Assembly (NCBI RefSeq): GCF_014695775.1 | Contig: NZ_JACJOX010000031.1 | Coordinates: 43,223-107,222, forward strand | Source of the DNA: Leptolyngbya sp. FACHB-60 | Lineage (GTDB): Bacteria > Cyanobacteriota > Cyanobacteriia > Phormidesmidales > Phormidesmidaceae | Direction of reading: 5' to 3' | Length of the DNA: 64,000 bases | In this document: positions 45,800-53,919 of the stretch, in pieces | Layout: every line of letters begins with the position of its first letter | Numbering within the stretch: the stretch's first letter is position 1 | The notes under the pieces: model-generated | What the model was told of the DNA's origin: nothing | The model's input: the letters and a program-made list of their open reading frames with translations, nothing else | Database searches by the model: none | Made by a program: the position numbers and the translations under genes

Positions 45800-45817
45800 A
45801 ACTTGTCATAACAAGTT
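45800..45817 (+). promoter_or_regulatory. Palindrome between the NtcA box and the -10 region
   Basis: AACTTGT and ACAAGTT form a perfect 7-bp inverted repeat around a 4-base spacer, directly after the NtcA box and before the likely -10. A repressor site here would oppose NtcA activation. No regulator is assigned. Confidence 0.5.
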
Positions 45818-45865
45818 GGTTTTACTGAGACCATTCTTGCTGCGCTGCAAACTAGGAGGCTCACG

Positions 45866-47362
45866 GTGACTGGAGTGCTAACACGGGTAGATACCACGGA
45901 TCTAGAGCGCTATGTCGCCGCAGAGGGGCGCGATGAGCTAGTTAAGCAGGTACGGGCCAAAATCGACGAGCTGGGCATTCAATACATCTATTACCAGTTC
46001 ATTTCCGTGACGGGGCGCATTGTCGGCAAGGGCATCCCCGCCGACTACTGGGAGGTTACTGCCGAGAAGGGTTTTCAGCTGGTCTATGGGGCCACCGCCA
46101 ACCTAGCCATGAATCGCCACGGCCAGTACCTCGGCTACGGCCCCGAGGCGGCAGAACTGGTTGCCATCCCCGACCCCGAAACCTTTTGCCAGCTGCCGTG
46201 GGATCAGCGGGTAGCGCGGGTCTACTGCGTCTGCTTCCGCAACCGCGAAGAGGAAGAAGACGCGGCGGCCTTTCTGACCGGCGACTGTCGGGGCAACCTG
46301 AAGCGCATCCATGCCGAATTCCAGGCCAAACACGGGCTACAGCTGCGCCACGGCTGTGAACCCGAGATGATGTGGCTTAAAAAAGGGCCTGATGGCAAGC
46401 CCGATGGCGGCGTTACCAAGCCCAACTGCTACCACATCGACCAGTTTGAAGAGCTGCGCCCGGTGTTTCTGCGAGTGATCGAGTATGGGCGCGCTATGGG
46501 GCTCGACATGATCCAGGGTGACCATGAGGATGCGCCGGGACAGCTGGAGTTGAACTTTATGTTTGATGATGCGCTGCGAACCTGCGATCGCCTCTCTACC
46601 TACCGCCAGATCTGCGCCCAGGTAGCCCGCGAGTTTAACCTAATCGCCTGCTTCATGTCGAAGCCGTTTATGGGGGTCTCGGCCTCGGGCTGCCACCACA
46701 ACCTGTCGCTGTGGCGGGGCGGCGACACGGCCACCAAAATGTTTGGCTTTAGTTCACTGCCCGGTTTGGAGGGCAATTTCACCTATCACCAAGGGGGCGA
46801 AAACACCTTTCTGCCTGAGGAAGGCGTGTCTCGCCGTATGCCGGGTCAGGTGGGGCTGCACTGCATTGGCGGCGTGATCGAGCACCTGCCCGCGCTAACG
46901 GCGATCGGCTGCTCCACGGTCAACTCTTACCGCCGCCTATGGGATGCAGGCTTTTGGGCACCGGTCTACTCCGACTGGGGCTTTCAAAACCGCACCTGTG
47001 GCCTGCGCATTTCTGCCCCTGGTCGCTTTGAGTATCGTGCCGTTGACTCTATGGTGAACCCCTACCTGATGGCTGGTGCCATTCTCAAGGCCTTTGATGA
47101 TGGCCTCAGCCGCCAACTCGACCCCGGTGAGCCTGAGCAGCGCAACATCTACGAAGCTATGGAAGACGGCAAAAAGGTGAAAAAGCTACCTATGTCTCTT
47201 GGCGAGGCCCTCGACTGCCTCGCCACCGACAAGGTGATTCAGTCGGCACTGCCAGGAGAAATGCATCGCATCTTTGATCAATACAAGCGCGACGAGTGGG
47301 AGCGGTTTTTGGCTACCACTACCAACTGGGATATGGATAACTATTTAGACTGCTTGCCCTAG
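45866..47362 (+). CDS. Glutamine synthetase family protein (GlnT-like)
   Basis: A 498-residue enzyme of the glutamine synthetase superfamily, with an N-terminal beta-grasp region (VSVTGRIVGKGIPADYW and nearby) and the catalytic domain. Visible motifs include EPEMMW, DHEDAPGQLELNF, FMSKPFMGVSASGCHHNLSLW and SDWGFQNRTCGLRISAPGRFEYRAVDS. It resembles the GlnT-type branch rather than classical GlnA (the DAEPAPGQFE-type motif is DHEDAPGQLE here). Family relatives can make glutamine or gamma-glutamyl amides; the actual substrate is uncertain. It starts at GTG 45866 behind a strong AGGAGG site. A perfect NtcA box lies upstream, which fits nitrogen control. Confidence 0.9.
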   Translation: MTGVLTRVDTTDLERYVAAEGRDELVKQVRAKIDELGIQYIYYQFISVTGRIVGKGIPADYWEVTAEKGFQLVYGATANLAMNRHGQYLGYGPEAAELVAIPDPETFCQLPWDQRVARVYCVCFRNREEEEDAAAFLTGDCRGNLKRIHAEFQAKHGLQLRHGCEPEMMWLKKGPDGKPDGGVTKPNCYHIDQFEELRPVFLRVIEYGRAMGLDMIQGDHEDAPGQLELNFMFDDALRTCDRLSTYRQICAQVAREFNLIACFMSKPFMGVSASGCHHNLSLWRGGDTATKMFGFSSLPGLEGNFTYHQGGENTFLPEEGVSRRMPGQVGLHCIGGVIEHLPALTAIGCSTVNSYRRLWDAGFWAPVYSDWGFQNRTCGLRISAPGRFEYRAVDSMVNPYLMAGAILKAFDDGLSRQLDPGEPEQRNIYEAMEDGKKVKKLPMSLGEALDCLATDKVIQSALPGEMHRIFDQYKRDEWERFLATTTNWDMDNYLDCLP

Positions 47363-47398
47363 CGCTTTTTCTGGCTTTCTAAATTGCGTGCAAAAATG

Positions 47399-47447
47399 CC
47401 GACTCCCCCATACTCTTCTCTATTAAAGAAAGTACGAGGGGAATCGG
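47399..47447 (+). terminator. Candidate hairpin terminator of the glutamine synthetase gene
   Basis: CCGACTCCCC at 47399-47408 pairs with GGGGAATCGG at 47438-47447 with one mismatch and a long loop containing a second partial stem. It lies about 37 bp past the stop. It lacks a clear T-run, so it is only a candidate. Confidence 0.4.
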
Positions 47448-47610
47448 TTCACTATTGCTCTTGTCGGGCTTTAACTTTTACTAAGCCCAGTTTGAACATT
47501 CCTGAGTTGTGGGAGCGGTCTAGGAGAGCGATCGCAACCGCCTGCTGCAAAGCACTCTTCTAGACTTCTCAAATCAGGTTTTTACTGTTCAAAATTACTG
47601 CTAAAAGCGT

Positions 47611-48168
47611 TTAATCTTTGAGCGGCGACGAAAAAGCGTAGACACCTTCGGTGGGGCCACCAACATCCTTCCATGCCGAAAGCCCACCCTGCAATACGGC
47701 TACACTGCCATAGCCTGCCTGACGGAGTTGGCTAGCAGCATCGTCAGCGCTGTCGCCATAGATGTAGATATCGCGCTTGTGCTCTAGGGCATTCTCAGCG
47801 TCAGCAAGAAGCTCGTCAATGGGCATGGGCACAGCACCAGTAATCCGCTCGTTATTAAAGTCTTCTCGACTGCGCACGTCGATGATAGTCAGCGCTGGCT
47901 CGCCCCATTGCAGGCGCTTGAGCAGTTCTTCAGCAGGTGCTTGGTTTGCCGACATGGCGGGAGGCTTGGGCAGAGGCTTAGTCACCGCAGCCTTAACCGC
48001 TTCAACCTGGTCAGGAACCTGATGGGATGCATCGTCGGCTTTGCGAGCCAGTTCTTCGGTTTTCTCAGGAACTTGGCCGACAGCATTTCCTGCTTGCTCA
48101 GTCAAATTTTGAGTCTGGTCGGCAGCCTGATCAGCAACATTATCGGCTTGTTCAGAAAAATTAGTCAT
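47611..48168 (-). CDS. Catalytically inactive rhodanese-like protein with amphipathic N-terminus
   Basis: A 185-residue protein. Residues 1-60 are Gln/Ala/Asp-rich, without hydrophobic spans, in a helical pattern like LEA or apolipoprotein segments (DQAADQTQNLTEQAGNAVGQV). Residues about 75-175 form a rhodanese domain: ALTIIDVRSREDFNNERITGAVPMP, then IYIYGDSADDAASQLRQAGYGSVAVLQGGLSAWKD. The active-site loop has GDSADD where a catalytic cysteine should be, so sulfur transfer is unlikely. It may be a binding domain. It is a single-gene unit. Confidence 0.85.
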   Translation of the reverse strand: MTNFSEQADNVADQAADQTQNLTEQAGNAVGQVPEKTEELARKADDASHQVPDQVEAVKAAVTKPLPKPPAMSANQAPAEELLKRLQWGEPALTIIDVRSREDFNNERITGAVPMPIDELLADAENALEHKRDIYIYGDSADDAASQLRQAGYGSVAVLQGGLSAWKDVGGPTEGVYAFSSPLKD

Positions 48169-48791
48169 AGATTACCTCTATCAGCATCAATGACCTCAAA
48201 CTACTAGGTAGGTATCAATATCTCATCCACCAGCGGGCATAATCCAGAAAAGAGCCGCTAACTGTCAGTAGGCATATATTCTTTTGTAAAGAAAAATGTC
48301 TTGAAGTGCGATCGCGGCTAAGTTTGCTCTCTTCGATTCGTTGTCAGACAAAGTGTTGTCTATATATTTGGGCTATTACAGCAAATTCAAAAACGTTCGT
48401 GCGGCTGTTTTAGATGTTGCCAGTTTTTTGAGTCCAATGGAGTAGCGATCTGGCTGCGATATCCTACTGAAGAGAGAGTTTCTATAAGCCAAAGGGCTAC
48501 GTTTTTATTGTAGAAGAGACTATTTTTAGGGACATGTATTTAGTGCCGCTTGCATAAGCGTGATATTGGCCCGGAGGTGGCGGCTAAGAATTTTTTCCGG
48601 TAAGTCTAATACAAGCTACGCCATCATTTTAATGATGCATTGGTGCGATCGCCCTCGCTCAAGGTAATTATTTAGGTAAACCAGACATCTTCATCGGCTA
48701 CCTGTAGGACTGGATTGTTAAGGGCGCGATCGCCTCTCTACCATTGCTACACTCAGCGCAAACAATAGTGAATGTGGTGTTGAGGTCAGGC
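48169..48791. other. Gene-free stretch between the rhodanese gene and the pseudogene
   Basis: About 620 bp with no convincing gene on either strand. It has AT-rich parts, a few single HIP1-like sites, and the promoter of the rhodanese gene at its left end. I see no tRNA, riboswitch or large repeat. Confidence 0.5.
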
Positions 48792-49271
48792 ATGGTAGGA
48801 CGACAGCCGAAATCGGTTCCCGCCGAGAGCGCTGCGCGAACCAAGCCAATCTCGTCAGAGGAGGCGTTTCGGCAGTCATGGGCAGAGACCGATCCGGCGA
48901 TCGCCCCTTTTCTCGGCACCTGGGTGCGTGACTGGAACTTGATGCCCTACGACTTTCTCACGGTGCTGCCCTCCACCGTCTTGGGGCAGGTGTGCCTAGT
49001 GCGCTACCGCCAAATGAAACCGAAACCGTCCCCTTTGAGACATTCACTACGCCGCCAGAGTTTTCGGTGGGGCGGGTGGTAGACGGCCAACTGCTGAGTC
49101 GAGACGTGCAAAGTGCCCTACGCCATCGAGTTTTTGGGTACCGTAGAAGCCGATGGCGAACTGCGGCTGCTAGCGACCCAGTAACCGCCTGCGATCGATC
49201 CAGCCTGGTCCCCCCAGCTGTTGAAGCAGATCAACACCTATGGCTGCTCATCCCTAACCGTTGGAGAATAG
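48792..49271 (+). pseudogene. Frameshifted conserved gene of unknown function
   Basis: From ATG 48792 the frame reads VGRQPKSVPAESAARTKP... to about 49010 (DWNLMPYDFLTVLPSTVLGQVCLVRY). Plausible coding then moves to another frame (ETETVPFETFTTPPEFSV ... GQLLSRDVQS) up to about 49112. It returns to the first frame at GTG 49113 (PYAIEFLGTVEADGELRLLATQ) and meets TAA at 49182, after which PPAIDPAWSPQLLKQINTYG can still be read to TAG 49269. Two compensating frameshifts and possibly one stop break the gene. Function is unknown. Sequencing errors would be an alternative explanation. Confidence 0.65.
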
Positions 49272-49608
49272 TTCTGCCCCTGACTATGACGTATGCCGCA
49301 GCATTCTTTGTCATCAGGTCGTAGTGAAATTTTTAACACAGACCGTAGCGGATGCCTTTAGCCGGTTACCGCCTCCAGGCAGGTTGTTGCCCGATAGGGA
49401 CTGCCCCGAACTTTAGGCTCGTTAGAATTGCGTAGATTCCATTAAAAACTTGCTTATTTTGCGAACCATTGCGAAGAATAAAGATTGGTGAATTCAGTTC
49501 ACCAGTTTCTGGGGTGTTATCGAGTTGGCTGACCAGCCTGGGCTTAATATGGCTTTTAAAGCTTGCTTTCCGTCGTTACAGTTTCCTTAACATTGTGGTT
49601 GTGTTCCT
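49272..49608. other. Spacer upstream of the 341-residue gene
   Basis: About 340 bp of non-coding, moderately AT-rich DNA holding the promoter of the gene at 49609. No hairpin, tRNA or repeat stands out. Confidence 0.45.
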
Positions 49609-50634
49609 ATGGTGACAGACTGCTCAGTATCGACCAGCCTGAAAGTTGGCCGTCTAGAAAAAGTTGGTGCTACAGACAAGGCTGCTGAAGTACTTTCTCT
49701 GTCTGAGGTTTGGGCAAAGAAGTACATCAAAGACCTGCATCGTCAAGATCAGGTGCTGCTGAGCTTAGATGAGTCCCAATCTAGACCGGATGTCGCTCAA
49801 AAACTCGTCGATATTCTGCGCTCTGTCAGCGCCCGAGCCTGGAATAAAACGGAAACGCTACTATCTCACGAAGTCCGTCGGCACCAAATCAGCCCTAGCC
49901 TGATTGACCCCTGGACCATTGCTAAAGACGTGCACTCGGTCTATGAAGAAGCGCTGGCGGCCTACGCCAAGGGGGTAACACCCCAGCGTTTTTCGGTGGC
50001 GGCCTCTAAGCAGTTGGGTGCCATTCGCCAGACCCACACCGCGGTAGACCCAAGGGTGATTGGGTTTGTCAGCATGCAGTTTCACTATTGCGGTCAGATG
50101 CTCTCGGCGGAGGCCCCTGCGGTCGAGCAATCGACCCTACAAAGCTACTTTAAGGTGGTTGACGATCTGTTGTATATGCCGCTGCACCGGGCCTACGCTG
50201 CTGCTGCTAATTACGACTACGATGACCCGCGTTTAGAGACAGTGCGGCTAGCCCTGCCGGCCACTAGCCGCATTGCCAAGAGCATCGTGAATCAAGTCAT
50301 TGCGCTGTGCCCTGACTATGCGAGCTATACCGGGTCTCTCAGCGAGGCCACGGTGCGCACCTCCAGCATTCGCGATGTGGAGATGTTTCAGATTTATCTC
50401 TGGACCTGCATGCTAGAGAACAACATCTCGGCGATCGCCCAGGAGTTGTTTCCGCTCTGCGTCATGCTGTACCCCAGGCTCAAGGTAAATTGGGGCTTGG
50501 TGCGACTGATGGTCAACCTGCTCGATCAAGAGCTGTCGGCCTGCGTGGGCGAGATCAATGTCAAGCACTATGAACCCCACTACACCGCCATGCTGAAGAT
50601 GTTTTCGCCCGCTACTTTTCCGGAGCCCGTTTAA
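49609..50634 (+). CDS. Conserved hypothetical helical protein
   Basis: A 341-residue soluble protein that I do not recognise. It is almost all helical by composition, with no signal peptide, membrane span or catalytic motif. The N-terminal part has a winged-helix-like or helical cap (GATDKAAEVLSLSEVWAKKYIKDLHRQDQ). The C-terminal half contains PLHRAYAAAANYDYDD and IRDVEMFQIYLWTCMLENNISAI, which look well conserved. It may be a regulatory or scaffold protein. Codon use and length support a genuine gene. It converges on gpsA with a 60-bp gap. Confidence 0.6.
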   Translation: MVTDCSVSTSLKVGRLEKVGATDKAAEVLSLSEVWAKKYIKDLHRQDQVLLSLDESQSRPDVAQKLVDILRSVSARAWNKTETLLSHEVRRHQISPSLIDPWTIAKDVHSVYEEALAAYAKGVTPQRFSVAASKQLGAIRQTHTAVDPRVIGFVSMQFHYCGQMLSAEAPAVEQSTLQSYFKVVDDLLYMPLHRAYAAAANYDYDDPRLETVRLALPATSRIAKSIVNQVIALCPDYASYTGSLSEATVRTSSIRDVEMFQIYLWTCMLENNISAIAQELFPLCVMLYPRLKVNWGLVRLMVNLLDQELSACVGEINVKHYEPHYTAMLKMFSPATFPEPV

Positions 50635-50694
50635 CCCGTTTAAAGGGACGCAGCGTAAATAGGCAAAAGCACGAAAACGGCAGGGTGAAGACGA

Positions 50695-51684
50695 TCATTC
50701 GCACTGCAAGACCTCTTGGTAGTCTTCAGCTTTGAGCTTGCGTTCCATTAGGGCGGCGACGGCCTCTGCGGCTGAGATGTCGCCCTTGACCAGCAAATAC
50801 ACCTGCTGAGAAATCGGTGCTGAAAGCTGCTCTCGCTGGGCAATGTCGTGGAGGACGTAGGCAGTGTTTATGCCCTCGGCGGTGCTGCCCAGTTCTTCTA
50901 AAATTTGCTTTAGAGATTTCCCCTGGGCAAGGCCGTAGCCCACTCGGTAGTTGCGGCTGAGGGCGCTGGTGCAGGTGGCCAGCATGTCCCCCAAGCCCGA
51001 GAGACCTAAAAAGGTTTCAGGCTGCCCGCCTAGATGGGTGCCAATGCGCATCACCTCCGGCAGCGCGCGGGTGATCAGGGCAGATCGCGCGTTAGAGCCC
51101 AGATTGAGCCCTTCGCAGACACCGACGGCGATCGCCACCACATTCTTTAGCGTGCCGCCCAGCTCAGCCCCTAGGGGATCGGTGCTGGTGTAGGTGCGAA
51201 AGTGGTCGGAGGCAAATACGTGCTGCACGGCCTCAGCGGCGGTTTCGTTGGCACAGGCAATCACTGTGGCGGCGGGTAACCCGGCCTCAATTTCCTTAGA
51301 GAGGTTGGGGCCAGAGAGCACAGCCACCGCATGGGTAGGAAACGCCTGTTGAAAAATTACCGATGGCGTCAGGGTGGTTTCTGGGTCAAAACCCTTGGTA
51401 GCCGTCATCATCACCGTGGTTTCAGGAATATTTAGCGATTTGAGCTGGGTGACCAGATCAAGCACCCCTTTCATGGAAATGGCCGACAGAATTACCTCCG
51501 CTCCAGCGACGGCATTTCGCAGAGAAACGCTGCCCGATCGAGACCAGATGCGCACGGTGTGGTGGTTGGCGGCGGCCAGGTGGGCCAGAGCACTGCCCCA
51601 GGCCCCAGATCCCAAAATGGCGACGGTGACTGGGCGGTTCTTGTAGGTCGAGATAATTTGCTGAGAGGTTGGGGCGACGAGCAT
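50695..51684 (-). CDS. gpsA: NAD(P)+-dependent glycerol-3-phosphate dehydrogenase
   Basis: GpsA interconverts dihydroxyacetone phosphate and sn-glycerol-3-phosphate, feeding membrane-lipid synthesis. The 329-residue protein has the Rossmann motif AILGSGAWGSALAHLA, the MTATKGFDPET segment, AVLSGPNLSKEI, and the catalytic lysine in GGTLKNVVAIAVGVCEGL, with a C-terminal FLGLSGLGDMLATCTS domain. ATG 51684 is used. It lies downstream of glpD in the same direction, with a 107-bp spacer of low-complexity repeats between them. Confidence 0.96.
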   Translation of the reverse strand: MLVAPTSQQIISTYKNRPVTVAILGSGAWGSALAHLAAANHHTVRIWSRSGSVSLRNAVAGAEVILSAISMKGVLDLVTQLKSLNIPETTVMMTATKGFDPETTLTPSVIFQQAFPTHAVAVLSGPNLSKEIEAGLPAATVIACANETAAEAVQHVFASDHFRTYTSTDPLGAELGGTLKNVVAIAVGVCEGLNLGSNARSALITRALPEVMRIGTHLGGQPETFLGLSGLGDMLATCTSALSRNYRVGYGLAQGKSLKQILEELGSTAEGINTAYVLHDIAQREQLSAPISQQVYLLVKGDISAAEAVAALMERKLKAEDYQEVLQCE

Positions 51685-51787
51685 GGGGAGTGGAGGATGG
51701 AGGAGTAGGGAGTGAGGGGTGAGCAGTGGGGAGTGAGGGATTTTAGCGTTCTAAAACGGTTTACCCCCTACCTCTTACCCCCTACCT
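51684..51787. repeat. G/A-rich then C/T-rich low-complexity tract between glpD and gpsA
   Basis: A purine-rich run (51684-51740, GTGGGGAGTGAGG units) is followed by a core GCGTTCTAAAACG and a pyrimidine-rich run (51761-51787, TACCCCCTACC). The GA-then-CT layout matches the tract at 37655-37773. Confidence 0.75.
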
Positions 51788-51791
51788 ACAA

Positions 51792-53465
51792 TTAAGCAGT
51801 CTGCAACGACGCGCTCTCCTGCCCCAGCGCATAGTCGGGAATGCAGTTGGTGGACATGAACTGGTGGTAGGCGCGAATGTTGCGATCGCACAGGTTCTCA
51901 CTCCATCCACAATACTCCTGTAGCACCTGAGCCACCACGGGTAGTGCCGCAAAGCCATAGGTGTGGTGCATGGCTACGGTAGTGCGGTGGCGCAAGATAT
52001 CTACAAAGGTGTGGGCCAGCTCGGCCTGCACCGCAAACACGATCTGAGCCTGAATGTCTGGGGCGTAGTCGACAATGGGCTGGGCCAGGGCGGGGTGGCG
52101 ATCGATTAGAGCTAGCAGGTCGCCTGTGCGAGCACCGTAGATGGCGATGAGGTGGCTAAGGCTGGTGGGGGCAATGCGGTGGCGGTAGCGATCGCGCCAC
52201 TCGCCCACCCTAGGGTCGTCGAGCAGCATGGCTCCGGGTAAGGGGCGCTGGTGGGTTGGGCAGGTGGGCACCGCCTCACCTCGCTGGCGAAAGGCAGCAT
52301 TTACAAACTCCTCGCCCACCTGGCGATGGGTGGTGAGCTTGCCGCCAATCAGCGAGATCAGGTTCTTGGCTCCCTCTTGACTGTGGTCGTGCAGAATGTG
52401 GGCGCGGGTAATGCTGCCGGTCTTTTTGCCCTCGGCGTAGGGCAAAGGCCGTACCCCAGCGTAGGTAAAGCGCACATCCTCCCGAGTTAGGTGGGCAGCG
52501 GGCAGCACGGCGTTAGTTTCCTTGAGTAAGTAGTCGATTTCGGCATCGTCGGCCTTGACCCGGTCGAGGGAGCCTGTGTAGTGCTCATCGGTGGTGCCAA
52601 TCAGATACTGGCTCAGCCAGGGCAAAATGAAAAAGGGCCGTCCGTCAGACTTGGCCTCTACATACAGGGCTGAGTTGGGCGCGCCGGGGAAGGCATCGAC
52701 AATAATGTGGCTGCCCTTGGTGCCGCCGATCTGGCGGCCTTTGCTCACCGGCGACTGGCTGAGCCCACACACCTCATCCACCCAGGGGCCAGACGCGTTG
52801 ATCACCACACTGCGATCGTGGATTGTCACCTCGAAGGGGTCGCCGCTCAACAGATCGCGACAGGTCAGCCCAGTAATTCGCTGCTCGCTGAGGTGAATAT
52901 CTTCGACCTGGGCATAGTTGAGCACCGTAGCCCCGGCCTGCTCGGCATCGAGAATATTTTCTAAACACAGCCGCTCGGCATGCTCGGCCTGGCCGTCGTA
53001 GTATTGGGCGGCCCCCGCTAGCCCATCGGCGTCGATGGCGCGAAATAATTGCCGGGTGCTGCGGCGCGACAGCATGCGGTGGTTGGGTAGCGACTTGTCA
53101 TAGCTGAGCAGGTCGTAGAGCACCATGCCGGCCTGAACGATGCGGTAGCTGCGCGAACCACTGCGATAGATAGGAATCGTCAGCGACAGCGGTTTAACCA
53201 GGTGGGGTGCATTGCGCAGCAGCACCTCGCGTTCGTGGAGCGATTCGCGCACCAGGTCAAATTCAAAATATTCTAAATATCGCAGCCCGCCATGAAGGAG
53301 GCGGCTCGACCAGCTAGTAGTGCCGCCACCAAAATCGCCCTTCTCAATCAGGATGGTGCGCAATCCGCGCAGGGCGGCATCGCGCGCCGTGGCGGCACCG
53401 TTGATGCCGCCGCCAATCACAATTAGGTCGAAGGGTAGGCTGGTGAGGGCTTGCAGGTCGCGCAT
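51792..53465 (-). CDS. glpD: FAD-dependent glycerol-3-phosphate dehydrogenase
   Basis: GlpD oxidises glycerol-3-phosphate to dihydroxyacetone phosphate and passes electrons to quinone at the membrane. The 557-residue protein has the FAD motif IVIGGGINGAATARDAALRG, then SWSSRLLHGGLRYLEYFEF and YYDGQAEHAERLCLENI. Further segments are TGLTCRDLLSG and RPFFILPWLSQYLIGTTDEHY, with TYAGVRPLPYAE near the FAD site, and a C-terminal DAO-C helical domain. It lies upstream of gpsA in the same direction, giving the cell both directions of glycerol-3-phosphate metabolism from adjacent genes. Confidence 0.95.
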   Translation of the reverse strand: MRDLQALTSLPFDLIVIGGGINGAATARDAALRGLRTILIEKGDFGGGTTSWSSRLLHGGLRYLEYFEFDLVRESLHEREVLLRNAPHLVKPLSLTIPIYRSGSRSYRIVQAGMVLYDLLSYDKSLPNHRMLSRRSTRQLFRAIDADGLAGAAQYYDGQAEHAERLCLENILDAEQAGATVLNYAQVEDIHLSEQRITGLTCRDLLSGDPFEVTIHDRSVVINASGPWVDEVCGLSQSPVSKGRQIGGTKGSHIIVDAFPGAPNSALYVEAKSDGRPFFILPWLSQYLIGTTDEHYTGSLDRVKADDAEIDYLLKETNAVLPAAHLTREDVRFTYAGVRPLPYAEGKKTGSITRAHILHDHSQEGAKNLISLIGGKLTTHRQVGEEFVNAAFRQRGEAVPTCPTHQRPLPGAMLLDDPRVGEWRDRYRHRIAPTSLSHLIAIYGARTGDLLALIDRHPALAQPIVDYAPDIQAQIVFAVQAELAHTFVDILRHRTTVAMHHTYGFAALPVVAQVLQEYCGWSENLCDRNIRAYHQFMSTNCIPDYALGQESASLQTA

Positions 53466-53919
53466 GAATTCTGAGGAGTCGGAGTTTGCGATCGCGAGTG
53501 AACGTTTCTTGAGCTTTTGACGGTAAAGCGGTGGAGAAAGGCTGGCCGCCTCAGTTAAACAGTCGTTCAGGCGGGCTGTTTATGTATGTAGCAGTCTAGG
53601 TATCTGGCTATACGTCAGCAACTGCCCAGGGGCATAGGCCTATGTCTATGGAAGGGGGCAGGGTGAGATTCTGTGATCTTTGTGAGTATTGCTTAGGTAC
53701 CCGAAGGGATTAGTTGGCCCATCAGCGGCGGTTTGCGGGCAAGGCCATCAGTCAGTTAATTCTCTCAAACTCCCTAGACAGGGATCTTGCGGGACTCTAG
53801 CCTTATCCAGATTTGATCGAACGCAGCGCGAAGATCCAATTTTTCGCCAAGCAGGGAGATACGCAGGAGAGAAGGGGGTTGGTAGGCTAGATCCACTACT
53901 GCCCCTAACGTTTCGCCCT
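53466..53919. other. Spacer between divergent glpD and the copper ATPase
   Basis: About 450 bp of non-coding DNA that must hold the promoters of both divergent genes. The plus-strand frame is open from 53689 but lacks coding character there. I see no clear operator or hairpin. Confidence 0.5.

Noticed and set aside
45602..45865. A glutamine riboswitch (glnA RNA) ahead of the glutamine synthetase homologue
   Set aside because: I could not find the conserved GACGGAAG-type core; only the NtcA box and a palindrome are present.
53689..53919. Upstream extension of the copper ATPase frame
   Set aside because: The first 77 codons look unlike any ATPase N-terminus, and the metal-binding domain begins naturally soon after the ATG at 53920.
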